This document shows positions 27,921-38,517 of a stretch of DNA of 64,000 bases, piece by piece (positions within the stretch are counted from its first letter, which is position 1; every line of letters begins with the position of its first letter). The DNA is from Flavobacteriales bacterium (lineage in GTDB: Bacteria; Bacteroidota; Bacteroidia; Flavobacteriales_F; PHOS-HE28), in assembly GCA_016710015.1 (NCBI GenBank), contig JADJLR010000008.1, positions 434,001-498,000 of the forward strand, given 5' to 3'. Position numbers and translations under genes: made by a program. Under the pieces are notes generated by a model. The model worked only from the letters and a program-made list of their open reading frames with translations. It ran no database searches and was not told the origin of the DNA.

Positions 27921-30320
27921 ATGAAACAGCTCTACGCTTTCCTAACGGCCCTCATTTCATTGCCGACTTTGGCCATCGTGCCCAATTCCGCATGGAACCC
28001 AGAGAATGCTCCGACGGCGACGACAGGATTCGAGGAGAACAAGGGTCAGGTGATCCATTCGGACGGAACTCCGGCGACGGACGTACGGTTCAGGATGTCG
28101 CAAGGGAACACGCGCATCTTCCTCCTCAACGATGGCATTGCTTTCCAGTTCCAGCGCATGCACCTGCCCGATGGTTATGCGGAGCTGCTCGCACATGAGG
28201 CGGACGAACTCGAGGCGGACGCACGGATCGAAGCGTTGAGCAAGGACATCCGCATAGAGACTTTCCGCATGGACATGCACTTGGAAGGCGCGGACCCCGC
28301 AGCACGCATATCCATGGGAGAGCCCAGTACCGACATCATCCATTATTACACCCACAATGCATTGAACGTCCACCGCTATTCCGAGGTCACCTACCACGAT
28401 GTGTACCCCGGTATCGACTGGGTCCTGCGGACAACGGCGCAAGGCATGAAGTATGATTTCGTGATCCATCCCGGTGCGGACCCTGACGTGATCCGACTTG
28501 TTTTCACCGATCAAGAGGAACTGTACGTTGACGATCAGGGCCGCCTGGTGCATGCCAACCGCATGGGGCGTTTTCTGGAGGAAGCCCCTGTAAGCTTCCA
28601 GGACGGTCGGACAGTAGACACACGGTTCATTTTGGATGGCAGCACGTTGCGCTTCGAGTTGGACGGCTACGATAAGACACGTCCGCTCACCATCGATCCG
28701 GATCGGATCTGGGGCACGTACTACGGTGGTGATTCCAATGACTATGGACGGGCCACGGTAGAGGATCCCGATGGCAACCTCTACCTCGCAGGAACTTCGT
28801 GGAGCGCAGAGGTCATTGCCTCCGGCGGGCACCAGATGACATCGGGCGGGAATATGGATGCCATGCTTGTGAAATTCACTGCTGACGGCACCCGCCTTTG
28901 GGCTACGTATTACGGTGGTGGGCTGGTCGACTATGGATATGGTTGCGATGTGGATGCGGACGGCAACGTGTTCTTAGCGGGCTTTACACGGTCCCCTGAT
29001 AACATCGGAATGGACGGGCATCAGAATTCGATCGGAGGCGCAGGCACTTCGAATACCGATGGATTTCTGGTGAAGTTCAATGCCGCTGGCGAACGCCTTT
29101 GGGGCACTTACTACGGTGGCACCGAATACGACAACCTATTTGTGTGCAAGGTGGATGCCGATGGCAACGTTTTTGGAGCGGGAACTACAGCGTCCAGTTT
29201 CGTGATCGCCACTGAGGGTGGACAGCAGTTCGTCGGTGGGGACCGGGATGCCTTTATCGTCAAGTTCGCCCCGGACGGCACCCGCTTATGGGGCAGGTAT
29301 GTCGGTGGCGAATTCACGGACGCGGGGTTTGATTGTGCGGTGGATGCTACTGGGAATGTTTATTTGTGCGGGATGGCCAGTTCCCCGAACCTGATCGCTT
29401 CGAACGGCTACCAGAATGATCTCAGCGGCGGTAATGACGGCTTCTTGGTGAAATTCGCAGCGGACGGCACGCGACTTTGGGGCACCTATTACGGGGGCAC
29501 TGAAGATGATTGGGCCTTCTGTTGTGCGGTGGATGGCAATGATGATGTCTACATCACTGGCGCCACGTGGTCCGATGCGGGGATCGCCGATGGAGGTCAC
29601 CAGAACACCTACATGGGCGGTTCCGGTTACTACGGGGATGCCTTACTGGTGAAATTCTCGCCGGACGGCACGCGCCTTTGGGGCACGTACTACGGTGGTG
29701 ACGACGACGACGTGGCGTTTTCTTGCACTACGGATGCTTCCGACCATGTGTACATCGCGGGGGTCACCTTGTCCAGCATGGGTATCGCAGTGAACGGCTT
29801 CCAGAACGAACCGGGCGGAGGACCAAGTGATCAGGACGGCTTCCTGGCCATGCTCGATGGAAGCGGGACCCGCATTTGGGGGACCTACTACGGAGGGTCG
29901 GATTATTCTGGTCTTGGTTGTGCGGTTGCCGGAAATGGGGATGTGTTGTTGGCCGGTACCACACGATCCAATAACGCAAGTAGTATTGCGGAGAACGGCT
30001 TCCAGAACGCGAATGGCGGCGGGTGGTGTGATGCCTTCCTCGTGCGGTTCGATGGGGTCAACACGGGAATTGCGGATCCGGCCGCCTCCGGTCCGTGCCT
30101 CCGGTGGTTAGGCCAGCAGGGCAGCATCCATACCGTTTCACTAGGGACACACCGCAGCAGCTTCGACCTGCTCGATGGGGCCGGTCGTGTAGTGCGCTTC
30201 TTCCCGGCCAGCGCTCAGGAATCGCTGGAGCTTGATCTCGGTGACCTTGCACCGGGTACGTATACGTTGCGCAGCCGCACCGATGTTGGCCCGAAGGTTT
30301 TGCGTTTGGTGCATCAGTAG
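27921..30320 (+). CDS. secreted SBBP beta-propeller protein with T9SS type A domain
   Basis: 799 aa from the ATG at 27921, giving signal peptide MKQLYAFLTALISLPTLA; an upstream TTG at 27900 is less likely. The N-terminal DUF7948-like domain (about 30-255) has GFEENKGQVIHSDG, GMKYDFVIHPGADPDVIRL and TRPLTIDPDRIWGTYYGG. Seven or so SBBP repeats follow, about 70 residues apart, each with a core such as VKFAADGTRLWGTYYGG and DA.GNVYLAG. The last 75 residues form a type A sorting domain (SFDLLDGAGRVVRFF, LAPGTYTLRSRTDVGPKVLRL). It is exported by T9SS to the surface or medium. Its ligand is unknown. Confidence 0.92.
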   Translation: MKQLYAFLTALISLPTLAIVPNSAWNPENAPTATTGFEENKGQVIHSDGTPATDVRFRMSQGNTRIFLLNDGIAFQFQRMHLPDGYAELLAHEADELEADARIEALSKDIRIETFRMDMHLEGADPAARISMGEPSTDIIHYYTHNALNVHRYSEVTYHDVYPGIDWVLRTTAQGMKYDFVIHPGADPDVIRLVFTDQEELYVDDQGRLVHANRMGRFLEEAPVSFQDGRTVDTRFILDGSTLRFELDGYDKTRPLTIDPDRIWGTYYGGDSNDYGRATVEDPDGNLYLAGTSWSAEVIASGGHQMTSGGNMDAMLVKFTADGTRLWATYYGGGLVDYGYGCDVDADGNVFLAGFTRSPDNIGMDGHQNSIGGAGTSNTDGFLVKFNAAGERLWGTYYGGTEYDNLFVCKVDADGNVFGAGTTASSFVIATEGGQQFVGGDRDAFIVKFAPDGTRLWGRYVGGEFTDAGFDCAVDATGNVYLCGMASSPNLIASNGYQNDLSGGNDGFLVKFAADGTRLWGTYYGGTEDDWAFCCAVDGNDDVYITGATWSDAGIADGGHQNTYMGGSGYYGDALLVKFSPDGTRLWGTYYGGDDDDVAFSCTTDASDHVYIAGVTLSSMGIAVNGFQNEPGGGPSDQDGFLAMLDGSGTRIWGTYYGGSDYSGLGCAVAGNGDVLLAGTTRSNNASSIAENGFQNANGGGWCDAFLVRFDGVNTGIADPAASGPCLRWLGQQGSIHTVSLGTHRSSFDLLDGAGRVVRFFPASAQESLELDLGDLAPGTYTLRSRTDVGPKVLRLVHQ

Positions 30321-30374
30321 AGACACCTGACTCGCTCTGTATTGGTCAGGTTCACGCAATGCCAATGTTAGGGT

Positions 30375-30931
<557 letters not shown>

Positions 30932-30936
<5 letters not shown>

Positions 30937-31105
30937 GCGGGAGCGGCTTTGCAGCCACACTGGGTACGAACCCGTCAATAACGAAACGATGTTTGATGCG
31001 AACGGCACGGTGACCTACACCGGCCAGAACAACGACCGCGACATCATCCTCCAGAACATCGGAGGTGTGGTACCCACGAATACACGGGTGGAGCAGATGC
31101 CGTAG
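30932..31105 (+). CDS. C-terminal fragment of an unidentified protein
   Basis: An open frame leaves the homopolymer tract and ends at TAG 31105. Its last residues read GYEPVNNETMFDANGTVTYT, then GQNNDRDIILQNIGGVVPTN and TRVEQMP. Codon use looks genuine and there is no start codon, so it is the tail of a gene whose body is missing. I do not recognise the family. Confidence 0.4.
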
Positions 31106-31170
31106 AGCTGCATACGGTCGGACCGATGTGGTGGAGCGACCACTCCTGCACCACCACACTCGTATGCTGT

Positions 31171-31458
31171 TCACCACTTCGAGTGCGCTTTCAAGACGAA
31201 TGCGCAAGCTGGCAGCTTGGAAAGATCCAATTCTGCGGTCGCCAGCAGAGTACCCTCCGCGTTAACGAAGCGGCCATCCTTGGACCACAACTCCAAGCGC
31301 TCCAGACGGTCGCTGGTGTCGTTGATCGGAATGCGCAACACATCGCGCACCCGAAGCCACGCAACATGCACTTGGCGTGGTGCTTGGCAAGCCGGTTTGA
31401 TGGTCGCGATCAGCCAGGCATACGGCCTACAGGGATCCCGACCGAGCATACTGTGCAT
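31171..31458 (-). pseudogene. C-terminal T9SS type A sorting-domain fragment
   Basis: The frame ends with VRDVLRIPINDTSDRLERLE, then LWSKDGRFVNAEG and AELDLSKLPACAFVLKAHSKW. The (N)P.RDVLRI opening, D.. L.....DGR and LDLSKLPAGAF.L pattern match type A sorting domains. The residues before this (MHSMLGRDPCRPYAW) do not fit, and no body of a secreted protein is present upstream, so this is a fragment with probable frame errors. It abuts the TonB-like relic. Confidence 0.45.
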
Positions 31459-31504
31459 TTGCGGTCAACTCCAAAGGCACCGTGCTGATATCGGCCAGAT
31501 CCAC

Positions 31505-31955
31505 GATCACGGTATCGCTTGCCTGTGACCCAATTGGGCATGGCGTTCACCACGCGTAACGCTTCTCGAACAAGACCTGGTCAGCCGGACACACCACGAC
31601 GCAGGCATCCCGGAGTGTACCCTCCTTGTCCACCATGAAGGTCACATGGACCTTGCCTTGCACGCCATTCTCTTGTTCCAGATCCGGATAGCGGACATTC
31701 TTGATGATGAATGCGAACACAGCCTCCATCCAACCCGGGATTCCGGCATCTCCTCCACGACCTTTAAAACCACGGGTTCCCCATTACGAAGGGGTGGTTC
31801 AATGATGGTCTCCACCCCCGGTGCCTCCCTTGAGGGCTCAAGGAATTCTTGGACCGGCTCCTCAGTGTGTTCGGAACCGGCGCAACAGGTTCCTGTGCCG
31901 AGACAAGAATAATGGTACCCACGGCAAATGAGAGGAGAAGGATGCGATGTTCCAT
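31505..31955 (-). pseudogene. frame-broken energy-transducer TonB-like gene
   Basis: Three consecutive pieces in different frames add up to a TonB C-terminal protein. From ATG 31955: MEHRILLLSFAVGTIILVSAQ (signal or anchor). Then, in another frame, EEPVQEFLEPSREAPGVETI, ending MPESRVGW. Then MEAVFAFIIKNVRYPDLEQE, NGVQGKVHVTFMVDKEGTLR and DACVV. Finally, in a third frame, ALRVVNAMPNWVTGK. The YP..E.G.QG.V.V.F.VD..G.. and EALRVV..MP.W..G motifs define the TonB_C fold. Breaks lie near 31870, 31725 and 31565. They could be real decay, but the neighbouring artefact makes sequencing indels more likely. Confidence 0.65.
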
Positions 31956-32190
31956 GGGTTGAAGACATTCGGTACGGATCTTCCAAGGAATTCACATAGC
32001 ATCCTCCACGCTACATGGAACACACCTCATTTCGCACACGCAACACGGTGATCCGAACCTCCACGGAGCGTTCCATCCGGGTGATCCGAATATGCTGCAG
32101 AATCACCCCTTGTGGGTATTGCATCAGGGGTGCCATGGGGTCTACCTTCGTTCGTGTTACTCTTCCACTAAATACCTAATTCTTACTACC

Positions 32191-32682
32191 ATGGCATACA
32201 GCACCATTCAAGGACAAACCCCATTGGGCACCACGAAGCCCTCCAACCTCAAACCCGCATTCGAGACGGACATCATGGATGCCATTGGCGCACCAAAAGG
32301 TATCGACGTATCCGTGGTCGGCATGCTCACCAACTCCAACCCCGGCATGTACGGTCTGGTCATGGGTTACAGCACACCGGTCGGCATGCGGGTGGATGTG
32401 CAGAAGAGCGGTAGCTGGCGCACCAAGGGAAGCACCAACTACGACATGATGAGGATCGGGGTGGTGACCGACACCAGCGTAAAGACCGCCCAGACCGAAT
32501 ACTGGGAAGTGTGGTACAAGCAGAGCGACGTGGATAGCGCTTGGACCTCCGAGGTGGCGATGTTGGTCGATGGGAACGAGTACACTTACGGCCTCTCTAA
32601 AAAACGTGTTGGCGACAGCCTCAAAGAGATGCTCACGGAGGAAACACTCGAGCAAAGCGGATACGACCGGCCTGCGAAATAG
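32191..32682 (+). CDS. hypothetical protein
   Basis: 163 aa from the ATG at 32191 (MAYSTIQGQTPLGTTKPSN); an upstream ATG at 32092 adds a stretch without protein character. It is soluble, with no signal peptide or membrane helix, rich in Gly/Thr/Ser/Val, and has an acidic C-terminus (KRVGDSLKEMLTEETLEQSG). Codon use is typical of the genome, so it is probably real. I do not recognise the family. It is convergent with the broken cyclase gene, with a strong hairpin between. Confidence 0.6.
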   Translation: MAYSTIQGQTPLGTTKPSNLKPAFETDIMDAIGAPKGIDVSVVGMLTNSNPGMYGLVMGYSTPVGMRVDVQKSGSWRTKGSTNYDMMRIGVVTDTSVKTAQTEYWEVWYKQSDVDSAWTSEVAMLVDGNEYTYGLSKKRVGDSLKEMLTEETLEQSGYDRPAK

Positions 32683-32723
32683 CCCGCTCCGCGCAAGGGT
32701 CCACCCTTTCTTTCCACCTGTTC

Positions 32724-32756
32724 AACGATGTGCGCCCTTGTCCGGCGCACATCGTT
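32724..32756. terminator. bidirectional terminator hairpin
   Basis: AACGATGTGCGCC pairs perfectly over 13 bp with GGCGCACATCGTT across a 7-nt loop. It lies between the stops of convergent genes at 32682 and 32786. The T tail is weak in both directions. Confidence 0.6.
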
Positions 32757-32785
32757 CGTTCAGGAGGTCTTGGTACAGGTCACCG

Positions 32786-34780
32786 TTACGAGATCGTCGA
32801 CGACGAAGCGCTTCGGCGGACAAAGAACATTTCCAACTTCCCCTTTCCCTTGGCTTGCACCTTGCCGCGTGGTGTGAACGTGAGTCCGGGTTCGCCCTGC
32901 ACCGAAGTTCACTCACAGGTTCCGCTTCGCTGATGTTCACCCCTTGCCCCTTGCTTTCCTCGCGGGGGAAGATGAATGCCGGTCCATCAGCATGCGGGGA
33001 ATGGGGGAAGGGGGGGGGGGGGGGGGGGCTCCCCCCCCCCTCGGGGGGGGGGGCGGTAGTGCCCACGCCCCGCCCTCCTCCTCCCCATCCTCCAGCACCA
33101 CAAGCCGCGGCGCGGCCGGGCCCCGGCCCGCGCGGGCGCGCGGGGGGTCCATGCGGCTGGCCGTATTCACCGTATCGCCCCAGATATCATACTGGAACTT
33201 CTTCACCCAACGATGCCCGCGACGACCGGACCACTGTGGATACCGATACGGACCTCGAAGAAGGGCTTGCCCTCGGCCTGTTTTTGCGCTTGCCCTTCTG
33301 CTATGAAATCGCGCATCTCCAACGCCGCACGGACGGCATCCACTGCGTGGGTCGCATTCTCCACCGGCAGCCCACCGGCCGCCATGTAGGCATCACCGAT
33401 GGTCTTGATCTTCTCCAAGCCGTGCTTCTCCATTATGGTGTCGAAAGCGCTGAAACATTCGTGCAGGTCGCGCACCAACTCCTTCGGGCTAAGCACTTCG
33501 CTCAATGCGGTAAAGCCCTTGAAGTCGGTGAAGAGCACCGTGACGGATCCGATCAAACGCGCTTCTGCCTCGCCCTTGGCTTTTAATTCCGCAGCCACTT
33601 CTTCAGGCAGGATGTTGTGTAACAAGCTTTCACTGATGTCCTTTTCGTGCTGGATGGCGGCGCGCGAACGATGCACGTACCGCAGGCGACTCCATAACCC
33701 ACCTGCCAGACCGATCACCACGATCCCTACGAAGAGGTAGATGTTGCGTGTGCGCTTCAGGCTTGCTTGCCGGAGATCCGCATCCAGCTTTTCCACTTCC
33801 AATTCCTTGATCTGGCGCAAGCGCTTCTCGCTCTGATACTTCTCGCGCACATCGCTCACAGCGCGCACCTTCTCCACATTCAGCAGACTGTCGCGCAGGA
33901 TTCGGAACTGTTGCATCAGGTTCCATGTCAATTCGTGTTCACCCAGTTTATGCGCACTGAGTGCTTGGTTGCCGACAATGTCCACCTGCAGTTCCAATTC
34001 CCCGTGCGCTTGAGCATGGACAAAGGCACTGTCGCCCAAGGCGAGCGCCTCTCGATATCGGCCTTTGCTCCCCGCCAAAGAGGCTAGGTTGCGCAGGATC
34101 ATCGCACGCATTGGGCAATCCATCTCCTTACACCGTTGAAGAGCAGTGCGTAGGTGTTCTTCGGCTTTCACATGGTCTTTCTGCATGCCAGCGATCGCGC
34201 CCCTGTTCAAGATGGCATCGATCTCGCTGTTCGCATCGCCTTGTTCACGGGCCTCCTTCGCCAAAGCAGCGAACTGGGTATCGGCTCCTTGCAGATCCCC
34301 TTGGTTGGCCAAGGCCACCGCACGGTTGAAGAGCAGATCGCTCCTTAGCACATTGCTGTCACCCTCCGGGATCCAACCCAGGGCCGTGGTACACATGGAA
34401 TCTGCCTTGTCATATTCCTCTAGGCTGATGTAGACCGAACTCAGGTTGATGGCGATGCGGAAGGGCAGGATCGGCTTGCAGGCAGGACCCGTCCACGAGC
34501 TGGCCTGCAGCAGGATGAAGAGCGCACTATCCAACTGGCCCAGCGCATCGAAGCAGGAGCCCATGGCCACGCTGGCCTCCGCCATGCGGCAGGTGTCCGT
34601 CCGTTGCCGGAAGTGTCTATAGAGCCCACGCGCCACGGGCAAGGTGGCCTCGTAGTCCAAGATGGTATTGCCGGACATTCGCTCCAACAAGCTGTCCGCC
34701 TCGACCGGGCCGTAGCGTTGGGCGTTCGACTTTGCGGGCAGAAGGAGGACAAGCAGGATGAGCGAGAGCGCACGGTGCAT
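32786..34780 (-). CDS. TPR-containing class III adenylate/guanylate cyclase, internally damaged
   Basis: Starts at ATG 34780 with signal peptide MHRALSLILLVLLLPAKSNAQ. A TPR-like helical periplasmic domain (about 25-330), a coiled coil, one membrane helix (IYLFVGIVVIGLAGGLW) and the cytoplasmic class III catalytic domain follow, with VTVLFTDFKGFTALSE (metal Asp), IKTIGDAYMAAGGLP and VRIGIHSGPVVAGIVG. At about 33204 a G is missing from GGGG; the frame then continues KKFQYDIWGDTVNTASRM. It runs into a homopolymer tract (33006-33140) and resumes as VNISEA, then EPGLTFTPRGKVQAKGKGKL and EMFFV, ending at TAA 32786. The native gene is surely intact; as written it is broken. It makes cAMP or cGMP in response to a periplasmic signal. 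Confidence 0.85.
33006..33140. repeat. low-complexity G/C tract inside the cyclase gene, likely artefact
   Basis: Runs of G and C (up to about 19) interrupt the catalytic domain of the cyclase exactly between its NTASRM and NISEA segments, which are normally about 10 residues apart. Both flanks belong to one gene, so the tract replaces or inflates real sequence. Confidence 0.88.
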
Positions 34781-35180
34781 CAAGCTCCAAGGTAATGGTA
34801 TGTGCGGGAGTGGGTGAATGCTACAGGAACCCGGATAGGATGATGAATGCTCCTGCTCCAATTGGTGTGTTGTGTACAGGATGTTGCCCTTGCGACATCG
34901 CTCCATCCCCCACAGAGATGCTCGTGCGACACCCTTCCACATGGCTTGTTCCGAGCAGGGTACTCTTTGCGGCGCTTCGTTGTAGCACTGTGCCACGTGA
35001 ATTCCCCGACACTGAAAACCATCGCGATCAGCAGTTTCGTACCCGCACGGATCGCGTGGGCGAGCGGTTCAAATGCTACTTGGTCGCATCGATGCACTTG
35101 GCGATCCACATGATGCATTGTATCATTGAAGAATGGCAGTGGATGAAGCCAACCGCAACACCCGGCGATTCGAATACGCG
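34781..35180. other. divergent intergenic region
   Basis: This 400-bp gap separates the divergently transcribed cyclase gene and the large secreted-protein gene at 35181 and should hold promoters for both. I see no convincing TAnnTTTG box with a proper -33 partner, no RNA gene and no repeat. Confidence 0.4.
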
Positions 35181-37374
35181 ATGAAACGCACGAACGAATT
35201 TCGACCGTGGGCCGGGTCGGTCCTTAGGTTCCTTCTTGTTGCGCACATCTTCTTGGGGACCGCAGCCCATGCACAGATCGCCAAACACACATACAAGATC
35301 GAAGCGTACTACTGTCGCTGCGATGGCAATTCCGACAGCCTTGCGAACAGCATTCAACTCGGCGTACGATTGGACAACTCCTTAGGCGTGTACACCGCAC
35401 TGGGATCCTTGGTGGGCTGCTCCGACTACTTCTTGAATCTGGATGGAGAACGCTACAAGATGACCATCACCAAAGCCAACGGGGCGGACGGGGTCGCGTA
35501 CTTGGAACCCCTAAACGTGGGCTCCAGTCTTAGCAAGTTGGAGAAAGCCATGAAGCGCGAACCCAAGTTCGAGTCCTTCGAGGTTTGGAACGCACCGAGC
35601 AGTACGCCCTTCATTCTGATCCTGCAAGGCGAAAAGAAAACGATGCAGGTGCGCGGTGTCACCGAATCCAAGCTCACACCGACGAAGGAAGGTTCCGCGA
35701 TCCGGCTGCATTTCGACATGAACGACCAGAAGGAATCCGACATCGAATATGAGCGGTTGGAAGGCGGTCCCATCTGGATCGAACAGAAGGACGAATTCCT
35801 TGCGGGGATCGTTACGAATGTGACACCCATTGAAGGTGGGTTCCGCGTCACCGGCACCGGACTCGAGAATGTCCTGGACAAGAGCCGCTATGAGTTGTAC
35901 CACACCTTCGTGAAGGCCATCGCCAGCCCCGATGATGCATGCCGGGAGAAACGTGCGTACTGGAACGGATTCAGCAATTTCGATTACGTGGAAGTACCCG
36001 ACCCGGAGTACCTCCCTATCAAAAAGGATCCGCAATGGGAACCCGCCCTGAACACGGCCTTGTTGAGGATCCGCGAACACCTCAAGGGCGACATCCCTTC
36101 CATCGGTAGAACCGGAGGTAAACCGAGCCTTTGCGTGTATGAGAACGATCTGGAGTACGCCTATGTGGCATGGGTACAACAAGCCAGCCCGGAGGAACAC
36201 GAGGATTGGAAGGTCCTGGCCACCTTCGTGAAATGCTACAGCAACTTGTATTGCAAAGCTCAAAAACCTGGAGACCATCACTTCGATCGGGACATCATCC
36301 AATTGAATGAACTCTTCGAGACCCTTTCGGACAAGGAGATCACCAAGATGATCGACATTCGGTTGTCGCGTTACGACCTGGAAGATTTCCTACGCGAGAA
36401 CTACGCACGCTCCCAGCTGATCTCCTTTAGCCAACGCTGTGAGCGCGACATGAACGACCGCAGTTGGATGAGTGACCCCTGCAAGCAAATGATGCTGGCC
36501 GAAGAAATGAAGGAGTGGGTGCGCGTTGGCGGCAGATTCCCGAGTGTGGGTGAACAGCCCGCTTTTGCTGAAGTGCTGAAGATGCAAAAGGTATTGGTGG
36601 ATGCACGGAAGGCCCTCATCCAACAGCGACTTGCCGAACTCTCCCGCGAAGATCTGGACTTGAACGCCGTGATGCATACCATCGAAGAAGACCAGTGCCT
36701 CAGCGAAGAAGAGACCGCGCTATTGATGGACAAACTGGCCGCAGTGAAGGCGACCGTGGAGGAAAAGATGCAGATCGAACATGGAATGGAGGTCATCCAG
36801 GAAGTGCGGGAGCAAGTGATCCATGATCTTGGCGCAGAGGCCATGGACAACGTGATCATGAAACTCTTCCGCGTGGAACAAGGAGTCGGTGTGGAAATGA
36901 CCGTGATCGGTGGCGGCATGGTGGTGGATCGCAAGACCACCGGTCGCGTGAAGTACGCGAGCGATACCACTTCCATTTACCGGAAAGGGTATAGCCTTGG
37001 CAGCTTGGGCGATACACTGGCTACGGCCGTGGCACGCATTTTCTGGGATCGGATCTGTGGCGACTACGACAATGCGAGAGCCTGCGTACAGCCCTGCCGA
37101 CGTGGAGATCACGGGCATGGCCGATGCCGTACCCATCCGCAAGCCGATCACCTACCCCAAGTACTGCCAGGCCGAGATCGCACAAGCCGGTGTGAGCGGA
37201 GCCAACGATCAACTCGCCTTCGCCCGGGCCTGGACCTTGCGCGAACAACTCTACCAGTCCGACCGCTGTGGACTGTTCAACAGCTTGAAGCCTGCATTGG
37301 ATCACCACGTCTCCACCCAACGCGGGGGCCGGTACCGTGGCATTCAATTGCGTGTGGTGCTCGAACACTTGTAA
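35181..37374 (+). CDS. large secreted hypothetical protein with OmpA-like end, one frameshift
   Basis: From the ATG at 35181 the product has signal peptide MKRTNEFRPWAGSVLRFLLV, followed by AHIFLGTAAHAQ, and a long mixed alpha/beta body of about 600 residues with no family I recognise. At about 37035-37055 the frame must shift: one frame ends GDTLATAVARIF and the next continues SGIGSVATTTMREP, then SPADVEITGMADAVPI, NDQLAFARAWTLREQLYQ and GGRYRGIQLRVVLEHL, stopping at 37374. The VEITGMAD...ND.LA.ARA...R pattern resembles OmpA-like peptidoglycan-binding domains. A short T run (CATTTTC) at the break suggests a base-calling deletion rather than a real mutation. Confidence 0.65.
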
Positions 37375-37467
37375 GCGCCCTTACCCCGTGGCCGAGGTGG
37401 ACTGCCAAATTCCACAAATACCGTTGCAATGCGGGGTCGGGAGAAGTTGCCGAAGCAACGGTACGCC

Positions 37468-37761
37468 CTACTTCGCGCTCCGCTTCTTCTGCTTGCTGCT
37501 GCGCGCCTGCGGATCCTTGTTGCTGCGCGCTGAGCCCTGATTGGGTACCGTGCTGTTCGGATGCGCATGCTTTTTACGCTCCATCTCCGAACCTTGGCGA
37601 TCGTGCGCCGGACCTTTTGCATCGGTCTGCCCCGGGTGGCTCTTCACCTTCTTGGTGGTGGTCTTGAGCACCCGCTTGGTGGCTGCAGGACGCTTCGGTA
37701 ACAAGGGGTTCGCCTCCTTGGCTTTCTTCACGGCGGCAGCAGCTTTCTTTTGGATGGGCAT
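37468..37761 (-). CDS. small lysine-rich basic protein
   Basis: 97 aa beginning MPIQKKAAAAVKKAKEANPL and ending RSSKQKKRSAK. It is rich in Lys, Ala, Pro and Ser, highly basic, without a membrane segment or signal, and probably disordered. The composition resembles histone-H1-like or ribosome-associated tails seen in several Bacteroidota, and DNA or RNA binding is a fair guess only. Codon use fits the genome. The frame lies in its own gap and does not overlap a better gene. Confidence 0.55.
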   Translation of the reverse strand: MPIQKKAAAAVKKAKEANPLLPKRPAATKRVLKTTTKKVKSHPGQTDAKGPAHDRQGSEMERKKHAHPNSTVPNQGSARSNKDPQARSSKQKKRSAK

Positions 37762-37865
37762 GATCTGGGTTTTCTACAAGGTAAGGTGGATGAGGCCGAG
37801 GTAGCTGACGTGGGTCAGGCGAAACGGCAAGATACACGAGACCCCTGCCGCGTGCCGCATCTTCG

Positions 37866-38018
37866 TCACACCAGATGGAACCGCAACGTGTCGACTTCAC
37901 TGATGCCACACACGTACTTCGCGGGATCGTACACGAAGATCTTTTGTGCGGCCTAAGCTGCCGATGTGAACAGCGCAGGACAAGCATCCAAGGCAAAGCA
38001 CACGCGAGGTCTCCTCAA
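37866..38018 (-). pseudogene. relic of the N-terminus of the 40916-41680 gene
   Basis: Starting at the TTG at 38018, which overlaps the preceding stop exactly as in the intact pair, 51 codons read LRRPRVCFALDACPALFTSA, A, a stop, AAQKIFVYDPAKYVCGISEV, DTLRFHLV and a stop. The intact gene has AQQTAISYDPTKYILVDARL...FGISDVDSL, so YDP.KY and GIS.VD are shared and a middle piece is missing. With an internal stop and no continuation it is dead. Confidence 0.65.
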
Positions 38019-38292
38019 TTGGTGCGGTACAGCATCACCTTCGGGTTGTCGAAGCGTACGAAGCGGTCGCCACTGAGGTCGAAGCGCGGTCGGTAGCAGC
38101 CCTCCAGCTTTCCCAGGATGGCCCCGGTCGCCGGGTCAAGGCGGATGAATTCGTTGCGGTCGCCGGCCTTCTTGCCGGTCCACACGATGAAAGCGTCGCC
38201 GCGTATTTCCGCGAGGAGGCACTTGCCATATTGATGGCGTAGGTCTGCTTCATTGAAGCGTCCATCCGTGCGATGCCCATTTCGCCATCGAT
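38015..38292 (-). pseudogene. 3' fragment of a second PQQ-propeller gene copy
   Basis: The minus strand closely matches the end of the gene at 41677-43272: IDGEMGIARMDASMK (intact: IEGEKGIAQMDSSMK), then GDAFIVWTGKKAGDRNEFIR and CYRPRFDLSGDRFVRFDNPK, ending VMLYRTN. One base is missing after the Tyr-Ala-Ile-Asn codons, so the frame is broken. Homology stops abruptly at 38292. The last 60 residues or so are nearly unchanged, so the copy is recent or was under selection until lately. Confidence 0.8.
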
Positions 38293-38517
38293 CCTGCCGC
38301 TATGTCGAGCCTGCGTACCGTACGCATGTGCCGATCGCTCGATCCGCCTCCGGCGGTCACCGCCAACTTTATCGGGGTCTCCCGAGGATCATCACATGCA
38401 TGGATCTAGATCGTCGCATTCGCGCGAGACTTCAGTATCCGTTTCCGGTCCCCAACGGACCACCGAGGACAGCACTCTCGCACACCAGGCCCGCGATCGG
38501 AGCGCCCGCCCCGCACC

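Larger units (their letters stand above)
37762..38517. other. gap holding gene relics
   Basis: No intact gene. Its middle carries two adjacent relics (37866-38018 and 38015-38292) of the gene pair found intact at 40916-43272. The remainder (38293-38517 and 37762-37865) shows no feature I can support. Confidence 0.6.

Noticed and set aside
28700..30020. Regular repeats in the SBBP gene as a DNA-level tandem repeat or CRISPR
   Set aside because: They are protein repeats (ADGTRLWGTYYGG cores about 70 residues apart) within one open gene.
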